From the NCBI GenBank assembly GCA_011009095.1, contig VTPC01002345.1, positions 274,563 through 338,562 on the forward strand: a DNA stretch of 64,000 bases. The letters are read 5' to 3'. Each line of letters begins with the position of its first letter. Position 1 is the stretch's first letter. This DNA is from Ignelater luminosus. Lineage: Eukaryota; Arthropoda; Insecta; Coleoptera; Elateridae. Made by a program: the position numbers and the translations under genes. Below, one piece after another: positions 1 to 12,924 of this stretch. The notes under the pieces are model-generated. The model saw only the letters and a list, made by a program, of their open reading frames with translations. It ran no database searches and was not told the DNA's origin.

Positions 1-1808
1 AATTCGATTTACAACTTCAAAATTTTTTGAATTCTGAACGTACTTTTTCTACTATCGGCATAGCACCACGAGTTATCCAAAAGATTTTCTATTTTTCGAA
101 TGGCCTGACGTAATTCGTAATCTTGAACTAATTATCAGTGGTTATTATTTGGTGCCCTTAAAGTAGATGTTCAGCATTTTTCACAGAATTTCCGGATTTT
201 TTTTAAATTGTAGACATACCTTTATTCGTGCACAGTAGAGAATAAAACAAGTGACACTGGCATTCAACAATGCACCGCGCACCATCCTATTTACCACATA
301 AAAGCGGCTTAAGGAATTTTGCCGTAGATATGAAATATCCTCTTTGATCTTTGTACAGAAATTTCTGCTCTGATAAAGTTCACATATTATAATGCTAAAC
401 ATTCTTTGAGATCCGTTTCTATTAATTTTTTATTGCTTTCTCAATTTAATCATTATGAATCTATCTACTGAGAGATCTTGTTTCTGGTGACATATGTGTA
501 TGTGCACTAGCATGTTTAGCAATTATAAGTAGTTACAAGGTAACCATGCATTTTTTAACTTTTTTGATCAGTAGGAAAATCCGTAAGTAATCACAATATT
601 GTTTGTTTTAGTTGACTTATTGATAATCTTCCTTTCTAGCGTGTAGTTTTAAATAAAAAATACATACTACAAATTATTCTATTCCACAAAGTATAAACTA
701 AAGGCAAATTTGTTTTTATCTATTTGTTAATGCCTAGTTTATTAACTAAAAGAATCGGTTCAAACCAACAAGTCTGTTGTTTAATAATCCAAGATATAGT
801 TGGTGAATAATTCTCAAAGAGAACAAAGCTAAGTTCCCAAGCCGTTTTTATGATTTCAAATTGTAATGAATGTGTTAACTTGTTATACCATCTTAAAATA
901 GCACACGCAGTTTAACTAAATAAAAATTTCTGATTTTCATTTTCTTAAAAAAATCGCAGATTTTTATTACCTTTGTTTAAATTTAAAAAATTGAAACAAA
1001 CTAACCCGTCAATTATCTGCGGCTACTTATGATGATGAAGATATTTGAATTCTTAGATTTAATTATTAATTTACTCAATCTCAAGATTACTGATTGGAGG
1101 TAAACGACTAATAAGTACAAATAAATAATTTAGTATAATTATATTTGTTATGTGTTGGTAAAGCAATAGAAAAAGAATAAATGTTAAGAAAAATATCCAC
1201 TAATTTGTCTAATATTTTAGTACCAAAAGCTTGTTTTGTTTTTCTTTTATCTAAATTTAAACAATGTTACAATTTTTCATCCTACGTTACTTGTCACTTT
1301 TAAAGGATGTAATTTAAATTTATAGCTCTTTAAAATAGAATAAATTTGTTTTACACTCTAGTTTGGTTTTATTTTATCACTGCGTCCATAAAAAATGGGA
1401 AAAAAGAGAATGGCAAGCTTATTATAATATTACAATTCTGAAGACAAATGTTCTTTTCCTAATTATAGATAATTAGCAAAAAATATAAGAAACTATTTTG
1501 CATAATTATTTATAGCAATCAAGACTATAAGGAGAATTATTTTAACTAAGAGCCGTATTTTATACAGCGTGAATATAAAACAATCCATAGAATTTATTTT
1601 TTTATGGTAAAGTATATTGGAAAATCCTGAAACAGGTCAATTTTCTATTATGAAAATACACATTTTAATATTGCAATCGCCTTACAGGACCCATTTATTT
1701 CAAAGCCCTGGTATCGTCGTCAATTTTTTTAAATGGAAACCTTTTGATTTTTTTCTGACTTTGATAGACCTCGTTATTGCCTAAACCATGGTATATTTTT
1801 GCACCGTA
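1..1808. other. AT-rich intergenic DNA, nothing recognised
   Basis: Only short chance open frames and A/T runs are visible. No splice-flanked exon, transposase motif or terminal repeat was found before the TA that flanks the mariner element at 1811. Confidence 0.5.
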
Positions 1809-1898
1809 TATTAGGATTGTGCATAAGTATTTTCGTTTTTTTTAGGTAGTTAGCTTTGACCCCAAAAAAATGTTAAAAAATTGAACTATTTAACAAGT

Positions 1899-2214
1899 TA
1901 TACCGTGAGAACAACAAAAAACCAAGTCAAAGATACCCTTGGAATTCACCATCTTCATTCTTGATGCCATTACGAAAATAAGTTTCTAATGTGAACCTTG
2001 TTAAAATTTTTAAATTCACAAAGTTTTGTAGATTAATATAATTATGATTAATTTTACGTTGATCACTTAAAAAATAACCTAAATAAAATTTAAATGTCAC
2101 TTGTATTATTTCAATAGCTTTTGTTTTACATTTTTATTAATATGAAACTATAAAAGACAAGAAATTCAGAATCCATGGATATCTTTGACGGGTTTTTGTT
2201 GCTCTCGCAGTATG
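1899..2214. repeat. Inverted repeat inside the deleted mariner
   Basis: About 45 bases around 1899-1946 (core GAGAACAACAAAAAACCAAG, then GTCAAAGATACCC) recur in reverse complement at about 2167-2214 (core GAGAGCAACAAAAACCC, then GTCAAAGATATCC) with roughly 80% identity by eye. The spacer is about 220 bp. It could be a foldback element nested inside the mariner or an old inverted duplication. Confidence 0.55.
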
Positions 2215-2297
2215 TCATATCAAAGAGCATAGTTTACAGATTAATCTCTGTTGTATCGCATTTCGATTCTTTGAATTTGAACTTTACAAAGTGAACA

Positions 2298-2516
2298 AGC
2301 ATTGTAGAGATTTTGGCCGTTCTTCGGCATTACTGTAAATTAGGGCAAACTACTGCTGATGCAGCTCGTATAGTTCGCGAGATTGAAGGTCAAGTTGCCA
2401 TATCAGATCGTACGGCTCAAAATTGGTTAAGAAAATTCATTTGTGGTGAAACGAGTTTTCAAATGCGGCGTTGAACTGGACAGCCCTCTGTCGTAGATCA
2501 AGAGGCATTACTTTGA
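2298..2516 (+). pseudogene. Mariner transposase N-terminal fragment (helix-turn-helix)
   Basis: The frame from 2298 reads through KLGQTTADAAR, then ISDRTAQNWLRKF, then TGQPSVVDQEALL. These match the paired helix-turn-helix region of mariner/SETMAR-type transposases: ATEAARNI-like helix, SERT..NWF.KF recognition helix and SGRPS.VDD linker. Two in-frame TGA codons (2472-2474 and 2514-2516) interrupt it. The following catalytic region with the DD34D aspartates is absent, and the right terminal repeat follows within about 100 bases. The mariner subfamily cannot be fixed from this fragment. Confidence 0.75.
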
Positions 2517-2640
2517 AGCATCTCCAGTTACAAGCACCCGAAAATTATCAGACGAGTTTGGACCATCCCAGTGGACAATAAAATATTAAACAAATTATCT
2601 TCATATTATAAAACGAAAATGCTTTTGCACAACCGTAATA

Positions 2641-3130
2641 TTAGAAAATCACTGAGTAAAAATACAATGAAATTTTTAAATTTCTGAGATATGAAAAACT
2701 TTTTATAATGCTAATGCCGTTTTTTATTTTTTAAAAGTGTCGACAAAACAATATTTATAGGACAGTCTGTTCTAAGCACAATATTTATAATTTTTTTATC
2801 AAATTTGTTTTTTGTTTCAGGTGAAAAGTTTGAAGGGCTCAAGTTTATCGTCAGCATACTATAGGTTAATACTCTTCGAGTTAATAAAAAATGTGGATAT
2901 TTCACAATACGAGAACGTACGAACCAAAAAATCAAAGATTTCCACAATGGAAAACGTCAAACAATTTTTAAAGGTAGCACCATATGCCAATTATCTTTTG
3001 ATGAAAGTGATATTTATTTTTGGTCTTAACGGGAACAATAGATCAATTTTGATTGTGATTTTGAACGATTACAAGCCCAGAAAGTAACATATATTTACAG
3101 TGAGTTCCGGCTACGATGGATATGAGTTAT
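2641..3130. other. Intergenic stretch with one splice-flanked open frame
   Basis: No known family is recognised. A pyrimidine-rich acceptor-like TTTTTTGTTTCAG ends at 2820 and is followed by a 51-codon open frame ending at an AAAG|GTAGCA donor-like site (2973). This is treated as a weak exon candidate in the findings, not as a gene. Confidence 0.35.
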
Positions 3131-3480
3131 ACAGTGTGTCCCCGGATTGACTTCACTATAGGTATAATTCATCAAAAATTTTTGAATCTCGTTGTGATGT
3201 TTTGGGATACCGCCCTGCTTGGCCTGAAAAGAATTTCAAGCACATTTTTAGTTTTTAAAATCCAAGACGGTCATAACAATTGAGGAAAAGCCATTTTATG
3301 TTGGAGCAAAGTACCATTTCGGCCACTAATACGGCAAAACGCTATATTAAACAAAGTTGTTCAGAATATGAAGTTATGACTATATGCAAAATTTCACAAA
3401 TATCGGATCACTTCGACTAAATCAGTATTTGATGTGTATTATTACAGGGCGGTATTCCAAAACATCAAAACGAGATGTTG
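3129..3480. repeat. Transposon-like unit: CAGTGTGTCC end and 32-bp inverted repeat
   Basis: The sequence TA-CAGTGTGTCCCC begins at 3129, which looks like a Tc1/mariner-superfamily terminus next to its TA target. Inside it lie two 32-bp arms, 3186-3217 and 3445-3476, that are reverse complements with two mismatches (core GATGTTTTGG.ATACCGCCCTG), separated by about 230 bp. No open frame is present, so this resembles a MITE or a fragment of one. The matching outer right end was not found, so the true borders are unknown. Confidence 0.5.
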
Positions 3481-6400
3481 AAAAGAGAAAGTGTTGAAAA
3501 CAAAGTGAGAATTCCAAACAAGATATCCCAGCAGGCGTTATAACAATCAACTGTGTTCCAACAAAATAAGGAAATCATGAAATCGAGATCCATAACGTTT
3601 TCAAATTAATTTTTATGATCAAAATAAATAAAAACTTTCCTGTCACAATGTTTTATTGGCATGAAACCGTTGCTATGCAATAACGGTTGCTAGGTAGTAA
3701 AGTATTTCATTATCTCAACGATTTTGGACGTATTATATGACACATTGCCATATATAAAATGCAAATAGTTATTTATGCAACAAGTGAAAAAAGTAACTTT
3801 ACTCACGAATTGCATACAAAACTATTTTCACGTTCGTAATAAAATCAAGAACTACCTACTTTAAAAAACAGTTTTTTTTTTAAAACATTGATATTAAATG
3901 TACAATTAGTGTGTATGATACCAACGGCAATCTTCTATGTTTTGTGTCTAAATATTTTGCGTTAAAAATGACACGTTACGATACCTTTTTTCACTCAAAT
4001 GCGTGAAAAGATGAACCGCTATGGCACTTTTTTCATGTTTCTAGCTCGATGAAACAAATGCATCCTTCATAAACAGAAATTAATGAAAAATGTTGCACTT
4101 TTGGTAACGAAAGTGAAAAAAGAGAATTTTGATTTGTGATATACTTTAATAAACATGTTAGCTAATTTAATGATGTGGATCATAGATTAAACATAAATAT
4201 GCATAGTGCTGAAGTTGTAGTTGCGGTGTTACGGTTTTGATTTTAAATTAGAAATATTTGGTAGGTAGCTGTGTATATTTGTCAGAATTAGAAAATTAGA
4301 AAGAGTAGTTTATTTAAGCAATCAGGAATAACAAGAGCACATTTATGGAATCATACGTCACGGTTTGTTGACGTCTACATAATTGTTGTATGCTACATAT
4401 AGCATGCCGCCCTATAATAAACTGTTATGTTTAGCACGCATGTTCTTTTAATTACTCTATTAACTGCCAGAGCCGGGGTATAAACCAAGTAAAAGAATTT
4501 TATACAGTGATTGAGAACTATAAAAATTATTTTTCTGTTATCATTTATCAGTCATGTAGAGCAATTTACCAACTTGATAATTTAACATTAATTATACAGG
4601 AAATTGTCCTGCAGAAAAAGGTTTAATTGGAAACTTTTATTAGGTACTCACAGCTACTAAGAATGTAATAAAAGAACAGATGATGTTACATTCTAATCTA
4701 CATCGACGGAACACCTTTTAGATTTTTTTATATTCGTTTATCGAAATGGAATTAATATATGTAATTTAAAAAAAGGCGAGCACGCCAACGCGCATTTTTT
4801 TCACGCAGGTGTTAATAATGTTGAAAGATCTGTAGTTTAATGTGTTTCTTATGCATTGAATTGAGTATACAGCGATATATAACATACGTTGTGGTGGAAC
4901 AAAGATCGTGTAGGGGCGTGGGGTTAGAGGAGATGTAACCGCCGTGCCGCGGGCACAACCACCTATCCCAATGATGTCTTCATTTTGTAGAAATTTTAAA
5001 GGCTCGTTCACTATGAAGTTTGTTTTTGTCAATTCTGAAATTTCAGAAACGATAAGTAATTTCTAGCTTGAAGTAAAATAGCAAAGTGTTTGCGTTTTTC
5101 ATTTCTTCAAACTTCTCATTTGTTTCTTGGCAAAATTTAATTCTTTTACTACTTTTGGTATTTTTTTAATTTACAATAATGTTTGTAGACATACAGTTTA
5201 ATTTTATGGAAAAATTTGGTATCTATAGTATAAAATCGAAGAGTGGATTTAAAGAGGTAAATTGCCTTTCTTATGTATAATAATTAGTTTCTCTATGCTG
5301 TTTGCGAAGATTGTTCAAGTCTAAATACCTAAGTAAATCTTAATTGAAATCTTATGTTATATATTCTGTTTCCCATTTATCATGTTTTGGTTTTGTTGGT
5401 GTACTCATCAGAAAACGTATTTTTGTACTCCAAAGGGTTACTTCAATATCTCTAACTATCTAGAATTTATGACTTTGACTTCTTTTTTTTTATTAATTCT
5501 ATAAATCCACAAAAAGGGATCATTTATACCTATAACGTCTCATTCATTTACATAGAAACAAATTCTTCCTTCTTTTTTAATTTACATTAAAAGAATAGGC
5601 TAGTACAGTTTGATTAAGAACAGAACAAGTTCTTTACTTAATAATTACTTGATATACAAGTAAAATGAGTTTTATCATAACTGGGATACTGATTCCAGTT
5701 TCAGACCTTAACTCAATTACTCAAAAGGGGCTCTGCTTTAAATACTGTTACATATCATCTACAAAATTGAGAAGAAGAAACTTCTTTATGATTTTCAATT
5801 TAAACAAATTTGACTAAACGATATTTTGAAAGATTAAATTGAGATACTTCTACATAATTGATGTTAGCAAGTCAGAGAATTCTTCGGTTCATGCTACCAA
5901 ATATAAGGTTGAATCTTAGAAGTTCCAAGTAAAACTCAATCCTACACAGTTTCGATTAAAGCTCGCAAGGTTTTTTTTCCTTCTACATGTTAAAAAGAAA
6001 ATGTGCAGTTGTCTTGGGAACATCGTTTGAAAACATAGAAAACTGCGTACTTTGTGCTAGCAACATCTTCAAACAAAATAAAAATCTCTTTTTTCTCAGT
6101 TACTTGTTCTTCTGAAACTCGGAATTCGTTTATTTTCTTACTCTGTGCCATATACTGTTTGTGTACCTTGAGGCAAATTAAATTTGTTAACAACATCAGA
6201 AGTCTTGAAACTAATTTTTTGCCTATGGTACCAAAATCTTTGAAAAAGGTGCTATTCAGATTGGATTTTTATCAAAACCTCTATGGCTGTATTATAGATG
6301 AGGGGACAAAGAATTGGCACAAAATTTTAAACTGAGAACATTATCTTTCAGCCACCATGAAGTACAAGTTATTAGTCAGTTACTGAATTTCTGTGTTACA

Positions 6401-9400
6401 GAATCATTAATAATAAACTGTCCTATTAGGTGCATCAGTTTAACAAAATTTTAGGGCTTGCCGAGATTTTTGATGCCATCTTGTTTTCTACTTTGCATTA
6501 ACTGACTCTTTTATCCTCTATGGTATAACCATTTCATTTAATGTTTCTTCAGAAGTGCCCAATAGAATAAAATAAGGGTATTTTTGAGCATATCTCCAAT
6601 TTATTTTTAATAAATGATTTATTGAGTTTACGTGATGAATTGGATTTGGTCAAAACAGTTTGATCAATTGTCCAGTTTAACCAAAAATTCCATCGATTCC
6701 GTTATCAAGTGCTTCTTTTCTTCTAGGGTATCCTTCTTGATGGATTTCAAAACTATTCTTTTCTGTTTACCTTCAAATTCTTCTTCTTAAACATCAAAGG
6801 TTGCTGTTGTGTGGAACATCTAGCCCACAGAAGTCATTTAGAGTAACGGATTCTTCCGCAATTCGAAGTTTACTATAAAATTCGACAATCAGCAGAAGGT
6901 TGCTGTTTTATTTAGATTCTGCATTGCACTAATTGTAACAGTTGAAAAGCAACAAATACCATAATCAAATGCATACAAAAATTAACAAACAAAAAAAACA
7001 AATTCCACAGCATTTTAGAAGGCCATAAGCAATTTACAGACCTGTAAAATTTGTGCCAATTTTTTGTTCTCACGCTCTTCTTATAACAGATGTTTGTTTT
7101 GTACATAAAAGAAAGGGTTTAGAACAGAAACAATACGAATTACTGATTAAGAAAGCAAATAATAAAAACCCAAATAGGTTTTTATCATTTCGATAGTCTT
7201 ACTCAGGTACACCCTACATATCATTACTCATTTCAAATGAATTATGAATTATACTGATGTTATATTGGTTACGTTTCAAATTATTGGAAATTCTAGAGGA
7301 AAAATGTGACACAATATCAAAAGATTTTACTTAAAGTGAGCAAGTACGTCTTTTAATTAAAATGTTGCTGTAGTCAGGCACTAATACAACAGCAAAACAA
7401 TCATTTTGGCAATTCTCGTTATGGTTCAAACTTCCAGGGTTGTTGTCTACAATTTCTACCTACAGTATATTTCATTTCATCATTCTGGAAACGGATTAGC
7501 ACAAATCCGATTTGGTTCATTCTACATCTTTATCTGAAGCAGTCTAAACCTACTTTGTATAACTTGCAGCTAGAATAGAACAAACTGCTGAGACATCTTG
7601 TAACATCAAATTTCAATTAATGGACACGAAATACTGGAGCTTTCAAACTTCTTTTTATCTAGTGCTTGCTACCAAAAAGGTAAAGAAAATCATAACGTCG
7701 TTATGTAGATTGAAATATTCGAAATTAACTACTGTCATTGTGCATTCTTACAGAATGTTTCTGTTTACTTTGAGACTTTTTCAGAAATCTACCAAGGAAG
7801 TTTTATTTCACATTCATGTAACTACGTTGCCTCCTTTTGACCTAGAAAACGTACGTATTAGGCGAACGTAAAACGAAACATGGCCCCACAGCCTTACGGT
7901 TCGATTAGTACTTTTATTAGGAATGACTTTTAATTGTAGCTTTTCTGTTAACATTTATTTTCCTTGAACTTTGAGAAAATGCAAGTTTTACAATAGAACA
8001 CTTTTATGAATAAATACATTCATTTACTGGGTCATATTTTTTTGATACTTACTGTGGAAGGCACAACCCGGATGTACATAGGAGGCCTAGGAAAATACGA
8101 AGTCTAATCATCAACAAATGAGGAAGAAATTTGTCCCTGGGGCATCAAACATGTTTTTCCGGTAAAGAATCGAATACAATCTACGTACTTAGGTCGCCTC
8201 AGATGATTAACTTGTGATAGAAAAGTTGCCTGTGTAGCTAAAAAAATATTTCCGATAGTTTTTACTTAATTACTGACTATCTGCCTGTACGCTTAATAGT
8301 AGCTAAATACTTCTATGTCTAGGTGCTTCAATTTTATTGCTACTACCTTTCTTCCACATCAAAATTACTGTAACTGTCCCCTTGTACTTTAATAATTTGA
8401 CATCCTCTCTCTTTTATCATCGCAACTGTTATTTCAACCTTTATTAAAAGTTAAGACAGGACATTATTGACTTCAGGTAGTATTCTGTTGAATTACGACT
8501 AAATCTAGAACGAAAGAAAAAGGTTTTAGATAAAACTACAGAAAAATCGTAAACGAATAGTGCCGAATCAGAAACTCATGTTATTATCAGTATGTAACCG
8601 CAGAAAGAAATTTTTATGTATGTACAGAATAATGCGATATGTGTGCTACACATTCGTTAAGGCGAGCACTGCTGCAAAGACTAAAATCTCCGTGGGACAG
8701 AATGCGGTCTCCTTAGAGAGGTTATACTGTAATTTGTAAGAAACTTTACAAAAACGCAGCATCAAATGCAGTTCATTGTCTAAAGAAGTGCAAAAAGCTG
8801 CTACAATATTGAGAAAGGCGAAAAAACAATTATACAAGTGGGAAAAGTGGTATCTTCAATAAATACTTGAGATTTTCTTCAAACAGCATTTATGGTTTTA
8901 AGCCAGCTTCCTCATCTAAAATTCAGTTAATTACGTTTACTTCAATACGATTAGATCTTAACAAGCACCTTAGAATTAGTTACAGTTTGTACCCCAGAGT
9001 AAAAAGACGTTTTTAATTTTTTTTTCAACTGACATTAATGCTACAAGATCTGTATTGTTGGCATGAGGAAAGTCATTTTCCCATATAGACAAAATTAGTC
9101 CCTAGGCCATTATTTTGATGTGCTACAACAGTCAAAATTGTCGCGACTTAAGCAAACAGTTCATTATTGCGTTCTGGTGCCGTTTTAAGAGTCTGACTTT
9201 TTTCGACCATAAATGAGCAGCCTGCAGCTCAAGAGAGGTATTTCCAAATTTCTCCAACAAAGAATTAGCCTACATCATTTTATTGTGGTCCTCTTTCCAT
9301 GGTTTTCGTTTATCGAAAAATTCCTTTATTTTGAATTCAACACTTAGTGTTAGCTTGCTCAGTAGAAAGTCGTTGTCAAAGTTGGAAATGGTAGAACGAG

Positions 9401-11984
9401 AAATTAAATTGGAGCTTTAAATGGAGTTTTGTGATGTTGAGTGATAAATCCCAGTTTTTGTCTAACTAGACATGCATGATGTTGAGGTTGCCTCAAGTCT
9501 TCATTGTGTGTACTATGATGGCTGTACGATGTGTCCACGATTACTGAAGCAATTTGCTGTGCAGAATGCTCAAGGCCTGTACAACGTTCTGTTAATCAAA
9601 ATAGTCGTTTCAGCATGAAAGATTCAATGAATCTGTTTTGATAAAAACGTAAGTTCATTTTAGTAATGGTTACTCTACTACATCTTACAGTTTATTGATG
9701 ATTAGGCATGCTGAACTGTTTTTGTATACTCTGGTATGCGAAATATGTATTGGTATAGATACACTGACTCTTATATTACCTTAGATCCAATCAGTGAATG
9801 AAAAAGAAGATTAACAAGACAGTTAATAGAGCAAAAATATTTATAGTACTTTAAATAAGCCAAGTGTTCATATCTCCTCGCGGTAAGTTTCTTTACTATC
9901 TTTTATTTCTATTTAAAATTATTTCAATATGTATGGTGTAACTGAAATTTAAATATACTGATAAAGTATAAACACCTGAACATATTAATAGTATGCAAAA
10001 CAGAAATATACTGGAGACTTTAATGCAGGTGAAGACGCGAAACTGACCATTAATCTTAAAAACAGACCATAAATATTTTGAATTTACGACATTCGAATAA
10101 AAACATAACTAGCCTAGAAACTTTTATTTATAGCGTTGTTTTTTAATTGAAAAATAGAATAGAAGTATCCTAATTATTATTAATTAAAAACGTTATCTAA
10201 TTTCAGATATTTTCCTGAAAGAGTCTATAGTGAACAACCCACTACGTGAAGGTGCTCGCTGACCTTGAAGTAAACAACGATTTAAGATTTGTGGAAGAAA
10301 TAAAAACACGTGGACAGGGAAGATTTGTTCTCGTCACTTCGAAGGTGTCGCTAATCCTTCACCCGTTCACACCTCCCTCCTCTTTACATCCGGCCCACAT
10401 AATAGTTTTCTGTATCAGTATAAAGAACCTCCATTAAATTTCTCGGTTGTATCTTTCGTGTAATTATTTTGATATTCCAATTTAAAAGCCACTTACCGCA
10501 AGCTATTTTCAACCGCCTTCTCTGAAATGTCACGAAATTTCTGGTCTCATGTAAAAAAGTTCTTACGAGTTTCCAAGAAAAAGAATAATCTAACATTACT
10601 GTGTATCTTAATCTAGCTAGTAATAATATATTTTGGAAAGTCATTTTCAATGTACACAAACCGCAAACTTTACCGATTGAAAAATGTCTTTGTTTCTTTC
10701 CCAGGAATATTGATTAATCTTCTGAATCTGCATAAATTTACTTTTTGACATTTTAAATACGTTTTCTTTGTATTTGAAATTCCTATACTTGATTAGTTAA
10801 CGAGAACAAAAAGAAAATAATGTTGTCAAGGAAAGCAAACCTATAATTTCCCCTTAATGCGTTTACTTCTAATTTGTAAAGAACCGAAGTTAAAATAAAA
10901 CAAACTAAAAATATCCAATTCGCTTTAGGTACGATCCACTATCATTACCATTACGCGGTAAAAAGCGCAGACGCTCATTAACGAGTCCGTTGTTCGTGGT
11001 TTGATGCCTTCATTAAGAAACTTGGATACAAATGCTGTCCTGATCGTGAAGGCATTAACAGAAATGAGTTGCAGCTTTCCTTTTACATGTGGTACTACAT
11101 AATCTTGGTTCGTTTTTTAATTAATTCTAAATAAATTTCCATTGTGTTATATACCAAATATAGATGGTTGACTCTCATTTTGAACAAAATTATAATTTTT
11201 TACATTCTCGTTGTAGATCTATGTTTATCTTTATAGTGATTGTGGTTTTGTATCCTTTAGATGCCTACATTTTAATCAAATTTGAAATCGCTTTGTTAGT
11301 ACTCGCAGACAATTAAAAGTAAGAGTTGCTGCCTCTTTATGTACATTTAGATGTTGAGATATACTAACTTGAAACTGTACAGAGTGAGTTATTTAGAAGA
11401 GAATACTTCCGAAATATGATACCACTGTGTACCTTCTGTGCACATACATTTGAAATAGATACTTCAAGAATATATTAAATGACCAAAATATTTTTATAAT
11501 TTGAATTCTGGTTGTAGAAGAAACTTCTTGATTCTTTAAGAGGGTTCCATTGCGGTTATTTGGTCTATTGTGCTTCTAGTCTACTTCTACCCCTCATGGA
11601 GTTTCGTTAAAACCCAATTCTTGGGTGCATCAGTTTCACTCTTCTTTGTTCTTTTTGAACCTAAGAACTGCCTTTGGATATTGAAATAAAACACAAAATT
11701 CTGATTTTCTTTCCACTCTCATTCCAACACTTTCTTTTTGGTTCAGGTATAACTGATTTAACTAAGAATATCACCTATTTCTGTAAATGGTAAGGTTTTG
11801 GAATACTTAAATCCTGTTCATTACAGAATGTTTTAGAAAAAGCGCAAATTGTCTTATTTTCTAAGCACTTCCAAAGAGAAAGGACATCATATTCTTTTGA
11901 ATTTTTAAAAAACCTTGACAAGGTACGTATTTATTTTTTATCAACGAATTTTACTAAAACGTAAACAGCCAACGCTTCATTCAT
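3481..11984. other. Intergenic DNA, 8.5 kb, no supported gene
   Basis: This long stretch is AT-rich with short open frames only. Reading both strands found no recognisable domain. Three minor points are visible: a 22-bp inverted repeat (6306-6327 against 7045-7067, core AATTGGCACAAA), a consensus-like donor at 9885 (CGCG|GTAAGTTT) paired with an acceptor at 10205 (TAATTTCAG) whose flanks have no long common open frame, and minus-strand coding-like scraps around 9130-9240. None is enough for a gene call. Confidence 0.4.
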
Positions 11985-12915
11985 CCATCTAGAGACTCCG
12001 TGAAATCCAAAATCGACGTGTCACAATCTGAGCTGTTATCTTCATCTGTTGTGTTTAAGAAATTTCGTTTCACAATCTTGCTTCACATTTTGACAATAAC
12101 AAAGGTTCATGAATGGAATACCCACTTGCGACATTATTCGTGCATCTATAGTCCTATAATAGTGTGCTTTGAAAGAGAAGAAAACACTGACTTCTAGAGG
12201 CTACATCTTGTTTGGGCAGTGAGGCGAAAGTATTAATAAGGCCACTCTTTCTTTTGCCAAATTCATTGTTTCAACGAACATATGACTATCACGGTTATCG
12301 AATATAAAAAGTGATGCAGTATTTTCTTTGGAATTTAAAGTATGGTTTATAAAATGTTTTAGTGCTATGGAAAAAACTTAACTGTTCATCCAGCCATTTA
12401 AAGATCCTAAAACCAAAACACCTTGCGCAGCTTCATTTAACATATTATTTGAAGTGTGACACGTTGGAGAGGACAGTATTACTTGACACGTTTATAGTAC
12501 AACACCTGACCACCAACATCCTACGCTTCCCATTTGTGCGTTTACTCACTTGCTTCATTCCTTTTAGGGCTAATACAGTCTTAGATCATTGCGCAGTAGT
12601 AGTGACTGTCTAATCTAAATTAAACGTTCTGCAGCTATTTGCAAGACTTGCCTGTCTGAACATTATTTTTCAAAATTTTCAAAAACAATCTCGTACCATG
12701 TACCTAATTTAAAAGATGTGGTACATAAGAGGCTACACCCTTCTGGTTGGCGAATCTCTTAACATATCTTGCTGGGGTCTGAAACTTTATTTCATCTTTT
12801 TCTCATGCTTTGCGTAAACTGACCATTATGAAGAGTACCATGTACGTATAGCAGCTTTTACTGCAACTTCTGTAAAGGTGCCTGTATTGCTCTTCTGCTT
12901 TCGACCTCTTGACAT
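11985..12915 (-). mobile_element. pogo/Tigger-type transposase fossil
   Basis: Read on the minus strand from an ATG at 12915, the start MSRGRKQKSNTGTFTEVAVK and, after a frame change, EIKFQTPARYVKRFANQKG match the Psq-type helix-turn-helix of pogo/Tigger/jerky transposases. Further on, KGMKQVSKRTNGKRRMLVVR followed by CCTINVSSNT (about 12480-12610) matches the part of the DDE_1 domain that reads ERG.LVT.CC.INA.GN. NGWMN near 12390 corresponds to the family HPSGWM motif. An acidic stretch, TTDEDNSSDCDTSILDFTE, near 11990-12045 resembles the C-terminal tail. Several stops and frame changes show it is dead and fairly old. Terminal repeats were not identified, so the ends given are those of the coding remnant. 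Confidence 0.72.
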
Positions 12916-12924
12916 TTTTGCTAG

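Larger units (their letters stand above)
1811..2638 (+). mobile_element. Internally deleted mariner element with TA target duplication
   Basis: The left end reads TTAGGATTGTGCATAAGTA and the right end, reversed, TTACGGTTGTGCAAAAGCA. Both arms continue into TTTTCGTTTT, giving terminal inverted repeats of about 29 bp with four mismatches. A TA dinucleotide flanks each side (1809-1810 and 2639-2640), the usual mariner target duplication. The unit is 828 bp, against about 1.3 kb for a whole mariner, and only the DNA-binding N-terminal part of the transposase is recognisable. The catalytic domain is gone, so it is a dead deletion derivative. It also holds an internal inverted repeat (about 1899-1946 against 2167-2214) that is not typical of mariner. 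Confidence 0.82.

Noticed and set aside
4766-5032. 88-codon minus-strand open frame with a GC-rich middle
   Set aside because: No domain, no splice or promoter support; probably chance.
5990-7106. Several short open frames on both strands, with an inverted AATTGGCACAAA motif
   Set aside because: No consistent frame, domain or splice structure; the inverted motif is only about 22 bp.
9130-9240. Minus-strand open stretch (ELQAAHLWSKKVRLLKRHQN)
   Set aside because: About 40 codons only and not recognisable.
9885-10400. Donor at 9885 and acceptor at 10205 suggesting an intron
   Set aside because: The flanking frames close within a few codons, so no protein can be supported; a non-coding transcript cannot be excluded.
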